A DNA stretch of 64,000 nt, taken from NCBI RefSeq assembly GCF_014384745.1, contig NZ_JACRSO010000003.1, forward strand, positions 379,443-443,442. The letters are read 5' to 3'. Under the pieces are notes generated by a model. That model made no database searches and was not told the origin of the DNA. It worked only from the letters and a program-made list of their open reading frames with translations. A program made the position numbers and the translations under genes. Source of the stretch: Luoshenia tenuis (lineage in GTDB: Bacteria > Bacillota > Clostridia > Christensenellales > GCA-900066905). Positions 59,572 to 64,000 of this stretch are shown here, in pieces; the first letter of the stretch is position 1, and each line of letters starts with the position of its first letter.

Positions 59572-62037
59572 GTGAAAAAGGTCCTGGCACTGATCTTAGC
59601 GGCGCTGCTTTTTTGCTGCATGGCTGCCCCGGCTTTAGCACAGGCGCCGGGCGGGCGCGTGGTGCGGGTGGCTTATCCCATCCAGCCGGGGTTATCCGAT
59701 AAGGATGAATTTGGCAAATACAGCGGCTATACTTACGAATATTTAGAGGAGCTGGCCCAGTATACCGGCTGGGATTACGAGTTTGTCGAGGTGGAGGGAA
59801 GCGCGGACGAAAGCCTGACGAAGCTGATGGAGATGGTGGAAAACGGCCAGGTCGACCTGATGGGGGGCATGCTTTACTCGGACGCGCTGGCCCAGCAGTA
59901 CGATTATTCCAGCTACAGCTACGGCACGGTGGAAACGGTGCTGCAGGCGCCCTATGAGACCGCGCAGACGGCGCTGATCAACTCCCAGGCCAACCAACAC
60001 ATGCGCATCGCCGTGGTCAAGACCAGCGGGGCCAGGATAGGGGAGCTGGAGGAGTTTTGCAAGATCAACCTGGTGGAGCCGGAGTACGTGCTGTGCGCCG
60101 ACGCGAATGAGCAGGTCGAAGCGGTGCGCCAGGGCCGGGCGGACGCGCTGCTCAACACCAGCCTGAACTATCTGGAAGGGGTGCGCACGGTGGCCCGGTT
60201 TGCGCAAAAGCCCTTTTACTTTATCACCACCAAGGGGCAGAGCACGGGGCTGATGGAGGAGCTAAGCGGCGCGATGCTGGCCATGGAGCAGGCCAACCCC
60301 CAGTTCAGCGCGGCGCTGTTTGAAAAGTACTTTGCCTCCACGGCCGGGGAGCTGGCCCTGAGCGAGGAGGAGCAGGCCTATGTGGCCCAGGCCGGCACGC
60401 TGCGGGTGGGCTACCTGCAAAACAAGGCGCCCTTTCAATACCAGGGGGAGGATGGGCAGGCCCGGGGCATCTCCATCGACCTGCTTACCCAGATCGCCAA
60501 CAACACGGGGCTGCACTTCAGCTTTATCCCCGCTAAGGATATGGAGGCGCTGAGCAAATTGGTACAGGGCGGCCAGGTAGACCTGGTGGCCGGCATGACC
60601 TATAATTACGACGCCGCGCGGGCGCAGGGCCTTTCCATGACCCGCAGCTATCTTTCTGCCCAGTACATCATGCTGGTGCGCGAGGGCACGCAGGAGGCCA
60701 ACCTGGCCCAAAGCCCGCTGGCCCTGCTGGAGTGGAGCCAGTATGAGGGCAGCGCGGATACCCCCATAAAGCGCTACCCCACGCAGGAGGCCTGCATCCG
60801 CGCGGTGTTGGACGGGCAGGCGGGCTATACCTATGTGGATACCTATACCGCCCAGTATTATATGAACCAGCCCGGCTACAGCGGGCTAAAATCCATCCCC
60901 CAGACCTATGAGGCGCGCAAGGTCTGCTTTGGGATGGCCAAGCCGGGCAGCAAAGAGCTGCTGAGCATCCTCAACAAGGCCGTGGCCGATATCCCGGAGC
61001 TGGATATGCAAAGCGTGATCTTCCAAAACACGGTGCAAAAGCAGCCGGTGACGCTGCTGACGCTGCTGGCGCAGTACCCGCTGGAATCGGTCTGCATCTT
61101 GGCCGGGGTGGCGCTGGTGGTGATCGGCCTACTGCTGGCGCTGCTGCGCCTGCGCGCCCGGGCCGGCCGGCGCACGGCGCTGGAGCTGAAAAGACATTAC
61201 CAGGTGTACGCGCTGGTGAACGAGTATTTTTTTGAGTACGATTTTAAAAAGGACGAGGCCGTGATCTTTATCCCCTCCGAGGCGGGGGAGAACCGGCGGA
61301 TGGTGCGCATGAACGCGAGCCAGGCCAGCCAGCCGGGCATGGAGGAAAGCCAGCGGCTGTTCCGCCAGACGATCACCTCCGGCCAAAACGGCGTGCAGGA
61401 GATCTACCTCAAGTGCCAGGATGGCCGCTACCACTGGCTGCGGCTGATTATCGAGACCGTGTACGATGGAGAACAGGCGGCCTACGCGCTGGGGCGCATC
61501 AACGTGATCGACTCGGAAAAGAGGGAGAAAGACGCCCTGGAACAAAAGGCCCAGCTGGATGGGCTGACGCGGCTATATAACGCGGAATACAGCCGCCTCT
61601 TCGTCCAGGAGGCGCTGGAGCGCGGGGAGATGGGGGCGCTGGTGCTGGTGGATATTGACCACTTTAAGCAGGTGAACGACCGTTGGGGCCACCCCCAGGG
61701 GGACGCGGCGCTGCAGCGGGTGGCCGCGCTTTTGAAGGAGAACTTCCGGGAGGGGGATATACTGGGCCGGCCCGGCGGGGATGAATTTTTGGCCTACCTG
61801 CCCGGGACGATAGGCCCCGAGGCGCTGGGGCAAAAGTGCGCGGCGCTGTGCCGGCGGGTCGAGGAGACCGTGCTGGAAAACGGCGGCCGCATCACCGTCA
61901 GCGTAGGCGCGGCCCTGGCCCTGCCGCAGGAGGGCTATGCCGCCCTTTACCGCCGGGCAGATCAGGCGCTGTATGCCGCCAAGGCGCAGGGGCGAAACGG
62001 CTGGACGGTGGCCCCTAGGGAAAAAGAGGCGACTTAA
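59572..62037 (+). CDS. Sensor diguanylate cyclase with two solute-binding domains
   Basis: An 821-residue protein: signal peptide (1-24), two tandem family 3 solute-binding domains (about 30-255 starting VVRVAYPIQPG, and 270-490 starting LRVGYLQNKAPFQYQGEDG), a membrane helix (about 505-526), a PAS-like domain (about 540-645) and a GGDEF domain. The GGDEF motif itself is intact (about 735-739). The inhibitory RxxD site (REGD) lies five residues before it, so it should make cyclic di-GMP with feedback control. GTG start. An AraC regulator follows at 29 bases. Ligand unknown, likely an amino acid or peptide. Confidence 0.9.
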   Translation: MKKVLALILAALLFCCMAAPALAQAPGGRVVRVAYPIQPGLSDKDEFGKYSGYTYEYLEELAQYTGWDYEFVEVEGSADESLTKLMEMVENGQVDLMGGMLYSDALAQQYDYSSYSYGTVETVLQAPYETAQTALINSQANQHMRIAVVKTSGARIGELEEFCKINLVEPEYVLCADANEQVEAVRQGRADALLNTSLNYLEGVRTVARFAQKPFYFITTKGQSTGLMEELSGAMLAMEQANPQFSAALFEKYFASTAGELALSEEEQAYVAQAGTLRVGYLQNKAPFQYQGEDGQARGISIDLLTQIANNTGLHFSFIPAKDMEALSKLVQGGQVDLVAGMTYNYDAARAQGLSMTRSYLSAQYIMLVREGTQEANLAQSPLALLEWSQYEGSADTPIKRYPTQEACIRAVLDGQAGYTYVDTYTAQYYMNQPGYSGLKSIPQTYEARKVCFGMAKPGSKELLSILNKAVADIPELDMQSVIFQNTVQKQPVTLLTLLAQYPLESVCILAGVALVVIGLLLALLRLRARAGRRTALELKRHYQVYALVNEYFFEYDFKKDEAVIFIPSEAGENRRMVRMNASQASQPGMEESQRLFRQTITSGQNGVQEIYLKCQDGRYHWLRLIIETVYDGEQAAYALGRINVIDSEKREKDALEQKAQLDGLTRLYNAEYSRLFVQEALERGEMGALVLVDIDHFKQVNDRWGHPQGDAALQRVAALLKENFREGDILGRPGGDEFLAYLPGTIGPEALGQKCAALCRRVEETVLENGGRITVSVGAALALPQEGYAALYRRADQALYAAKAQGRNGWTVAPREKEAT

Positions 62038-62066
62038 GGGACGCCGGATGGATAAGGAGGCTTGCT

Positions 62067-62894
62067 TTGGAGATACAGTTGGCGCCCATGCCGGTGGTTT
62101 GCCGTACGCTGGACGCGGGGGCGCTGGCCGCGCCCGGGATGGACAGCCATAAGGAGATGGAGGTGGACCTGGTGCTCTCCGGCGCGCTGGCGCTGGAGGC
62201 CGGGGAGGCGCTTTATACCCTGGGGGAAGGGGATATTCTGGTGCTGCCGCCCAACCTGCCCCACCGGGCGCACCCGGCAGGGGGGATGCTGGAATTGCAA
62301 AGCCTGACCTTTGACCCCGCGGCGCTGCGCAGCACGGGCGAGGTTACCCGCAAGTATATCGAACCCATCCTGGCAGGCAGGCTGTGCGCGCCGGGGCTGA
62401 TCGCCCGGGACAGCTTTGCCGGGGCGCAGGTGGCCCGCAGCATGCAGGCGATATGCGAGGCCCTGGACGCCCGGGCCGCGGGGTGGGAGCTGGCGGTGAG
62501 CGGCGAGCTTTACTTTTTGCTTTATCACCTTTACCGCCTGGGCAAGGGGCTGCAGCCGCCCGCCCAGGACCCGGCCGCCGAGGGCGTGCGCCAGGTGCTG
62601 GATTATATCGCCCTGCACCTGGACGAGCCGCTGGGGGTCGAGCAGCTGGCCCGTATTTCGGGCTACAGCCCCTCGCACCTGATGCACGTCTTTGGGCGGA
62701 TGATCCATACCCCCATCCGCCAGTACGTGCTGGCCATGCGGCTGAAAAAGGCCCGCCTGCTGCTGGAGGAGGGGCGCATGCCCGTGGCTCAGGTGGCCGC
62801 CCAGGTGGGTTTTGACAACCCCAGCTATTTTATCAAGGTATTTAAGCGGCGCTACGGGGTTACCCCGGCGGCGCTGCGGCGGATGGAGAAATAG
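62067..62894 (+). CDS. AraC-family transcriptional regulator with cupin domain
   Basis: A 275-residue protein. N-terminal cupin-like sensor (DILVLPPNLPHRAHPAGGML) and C-terminal AraC DNA-binding domain with VEQLARISGYSPSHLMHVFG and VAAQVGFDNPSYFIKVFKRR, ending YGVTPAALRRM. TTG start with AAGGAGG six bases upstream. It is probably cotranscribed with the diguanylate cyclase; a target operon is not evident. Confidence 0.88.
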   Translation: MEIQLAPMPVVCRTLDAGALAAPGMDSHKEMEVDLVLSGALALEAGEALYTLGEGDILVLPPNLPHRAHPAGGMLELQSLTFDPAALRSTGEVTRKYIEPILAGRLCAPGLIARDSFAGAQVARSMQAICEALDARAAGWELAVSGELYFLLYHLYRLGKGLQPPAQDPAAEGVRQVLDYIALHLDEPLGVEQLARISGYSPSHLMHVFGRMIHTPIRQYVLAMRLKKARLLLEEGRMPVAQVAAQVGFDNPSYFIKVFKRRYGVTPAALRRMEK

Positions 62895-62897
62895 TAT

Positions 62898-62945
62898 TTG
62901 ACATATGCCCGAAAAAGAGTATAATCTAAATAAAGGGCATATGCC
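62898..62945 (+). promoter_or_regulatory. UPF0251-NifX promoter with two GRCATATGCC operators
   Basis: TTGACA (62898-62903), 16 bases, TATAAT (62920-62925). Sites GACATATGCC (62900-62909) and GGCATATGCC (62936-62945) lie on either side of the -10, 36 bases apart, and form the inverted repeat CATATGCCC/GGGCATATG. This geometry suggests two bound dimers or a repression loop, most simply by the UPF0251 protein encoded next. Confidence 0.7.
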
Positions 62946-63019
62946 AAAAACCTGCCGGGCGCGGCGGGTATGCGCGATGCCCCAAAAGACCGGTTATAAG
63001 AGGAAGGGACGCTTAAACG

Positions 63020-63412
63020 ATGCCAAGACCCAGGAAGTGTAAGCGCGTGTGCGGCATGCCGCTGTGCAGCCGGTTTGGCCCGATGGACCGGGAGCCGGCC
63101 GGCCTTGTGGAGATGACGGTGGAGGAGTATGAGACCATCCGCCTGATGGATCTGGAAGGGCTGAGCCAGGAGGCGTGCGCGCAAAGCATGGGCGTGGCGC
63201 GCACCACCGCCCAGCGGCTGTATAACGATGCGCGGGCCAAGCTGGCGCGCTGCCTGGTGGAAGGCGTGGCGCTGGCCATCGCCGGGGGGGATTACCGCCT
63301 GTGCGATGGGGAGAGCGCGCCCTGCGCCCACAGACGGTGCCGCCGCCACGGCGGGTGCTGCCATGGACGCCCCTGCGCCCCGGCCGGGGAATGGGAGGAA
63401 GATAAAGGATGA
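63020..63412 (+). CDS. UPF0251/DUF134 DNA-binding protein
   Basis: A 130-residue protein of the DUF134 family. MPRPRKCKRVCGMPLCSRFG carries three Cys, and EEYETIRLMDLEGLSQEACA leads into a sigma-region-4-like helix-turn-helix (MGVARTTAQRLYNDARAKLA). The C-terminus is Cys/His-rich (CAHRRCRRHGGCCHGRPC), suggesting metal or FeS sensing. These proteins usually sit beside NifX/NifB-type cofactor-binding proteins, as here. GAGGAAGGG precedes the ATG. It likely controls its own promoter. Confidence 0.85.
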   Translation: MPRPRKCKRVCGMPLCSRFGPMDREPAGLVEMTVEEYETIRLMDLEGLSQEACAQSMGVARTTAQRLYNDARAKLARCLVEGVALAIAGGDYRLCDGESAPCAHRRCRRHGGCCHGRPCAPAGEWEEDKG

Positions 63413-63831
63413 TGAAGATCGCGGTGGCCGCCCAGGGCGGCCAGGTCGCCGGCCATTTTGGCGGGTGTGAACAGTTTGAATTTTTTACGGTGGATGATAA
63501 GGGGCAGGTGACCCAGCACGAGGTGGTGCAAAACCCCGGCCATGACAATGCCAAAGGGCCGCTGCCGGCGTTGGTAGTAGGCCTGGGCGCCCAGGCGATC
63601 ATCGCGGGCGGCATGGGCGCAGGCGCGCGGGAGAACTTTGAGGGCAGGGGATTGCAGGTGATTACCGGGGCCACGGGCCCGGCAGAAGACGCCGCGCTGG
63701 CGCTGGCCCGGGGCGAGCTGGCGGACGCGGGCAAGAGCTGCGCCGGCCACGAGCACGGCGGGCAGGGCGGCTGCGGCGGGCACCACCATCACCACGGCGA
63801 GGGGCATGTTTGCCGCTGCCGGCAGGGCTGA
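63409..63831 (+). CDS. NifX/NifB-family FeMo-cofactor-type binding protein with His-rich tail
   Basis: A 140-residue protein. The dinitrogenase-cofactor fold (MKIAVAAQGGQVAGHFGGCE, ALVVGLGAQAIIAGGMGAGA, GLQVITGATGPAEDAALALA) is the MTH1175-like single domain. The tail after residue 108 is rich in Gly, His and Cys (GGCGGHHHHHGEGHVCRCRQ) and should bind metal. The ATG overlaps the UPF0251 stop, so translation is coupled. Such proteins occur widely in anaerobes without nitrogenase and are thought to handle metal clusters. Confidence 0.87.
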   Translation: MMKIAVAAQGGQVAGHFGGCEQFEFFTVDDKGQVTQHEVVQNPGHDNAKGPLPALVVGLGAQAIIAGGMGAGARENFEGRGLQVITGATGPAEDAALALARGELADAGKSCAGHEHGGQGGCGGHHHHHGEGHVCRCRQG

Positions 63832-63852
63832 CCGGCAACCGATGGATCAAAG

Positions 63853-63884
63853 GGCTGCGGAAGGAAGCTTCCGCGGCCTTTTTT
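63853..63884 (+). terminator. Terminator of the UPF0251-NifX operon
   Basis: GGCTGCGGAAG / CTTCCGCGGCC stem with loop GAAG, followed by six T. Confidence 0.8.
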
Positions 63885-63892
63885 GTAAAGAA

Positions 63893-64000
63893 AACCACGC
63901 GTTAGACGCGTGGTTCAAAAGAGCCTATGGCGATGAAGAAGAAAACTCCCTTTGCTAAAATAAAGTGTAGTCTGCCAAGTGCACAAAGAAAGCAAAGGGA
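63893..64000 (+). mobile_element. Probable end of an IS200/IS605-type insertion sequence (cut by window edge)
   Basis: A perfect 10-base hairpin AACCACGCGT-tag-ACGCGTGGTT (63893-63915) is followed by an AT-rich leader whose TCCCTTTGCT (63947-63956) pairs perfectly with AGCAAAGGGA at the window edge (63991-64000). Subterminal hairpins and a leader hairpin hiding the transposase ribosome binding site are known for IS200-like elements. The transposase gene itself would lie beyond the window, so this remains a provisional call. Confidence 0.45.

Overview
The window looks like chromosome of a GC-rich, spore-forming, anaerobic member of the Clostridia (Firmicutes). Evidence: spoVA genes, spoIIGA-sigE and yunB; strong AGGAGG-type ribosome binding sites; frequent GTG and TTG starts; vegetative promoters close to TTGACA/TATAAT; and anaerobe-style enzymes (old-yellow-enzyme flavin reductase, iron alcohol dehydrogenase, UPF0251-NifX pair). 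I cannot name the genus. No rRNA, tRNA, CRISPR array or complete mobile element was seen.

Layout. 0-2.8 kb: an ECF sigma factor flanked by two RsgI-like membrane proteins with poly-Asp tails. 2.9-4.7 kb (minus): a spoVA operon reduced to AA-AB-AC, with two small ORFs that are easily missed and a sigma-G/F-like promoter. 4.8-9.2 kb: pyridoxal/pyridoxamine kinase, a TetR/SDR divergent pair, an HD protein and a ribbon-helix-helix/Cys-rich pair. 9.4-17.8 kb: iron alcohol dehydrogenase, AraC-controlled sugar genes, MerR+MATE, LysR, esterase copy 1. 18-22.4 kb: tandem repeat, spoIIGA-sigE, a cell-surface protein, a P5C-reductase-like gene. 22.4-28.8 kb: a five-unit ~91-bp repeat array, then ROK regulator, glycosyltransferase, stand-alone adenylation enzyme, GNAT and MccF-like S66 peptidase. 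28.9-38.2 kb: VanY-type carboxypeptidase, class A PBP, yunB, an atypical Nudix protein, YebC, EamA transporter and a PadR/HAAS/DUF4097 operon. 38.3-49.6 kb: MFS, esterase copy 2, DUF2500, HelD, a repeat field, then DUF896, PHP phosphatase, flavin reductase, GNAT, Nudix and sulfatase. 49.6-55 kb: a yjdF riboswitch and gene, dense repeats, a GH3 glycosidase and a structured gene-free stretch. 55.2-64 kb: MATE+GNAT, Gfo/Idh/MocA, esterase copy 3, a sensor diguanylate cyclase with AraC, a UPF0251-NifX operon with paired operators, and the apparent edge of an IS200/IS605 element.

How the genes fit together. Several sets look like self-contained circuits: ECF sigma with anti-sigma (a shared motif lies at equal distance upstream of both transcription units), PadR with its envelope proteins, UPF0251 with NifX, and AraC with sugar oxidoreductase/isomerase genes. 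Carbohydrate scavenging is spread over GH3, sulfatase, two Gfo/Idh/MocA enzymes and three near-identical esterases. Intergenic DNA carries several short repeat families: a TGTCATTCCGAGC...GAATGACA element (at least seven long copies), a 60-bp hairpin element (three copies), a 98-bp tandem repeat, a ~91-bp array and a 380-bp inverted repeat.

Strongest leads: the adenylation/GNAT/MccF-like/glycosyltransferase cluster; the reduced spoVA operon with two small ORFs; the shared motif of the ECF locus; the 248-bp spoIIGA/sigE overlap and 22-bp promoter spacer; the yjdF riboswitch; and the paired GRCATATGCC operators. All calls come from reading the sequence; no searches were run.
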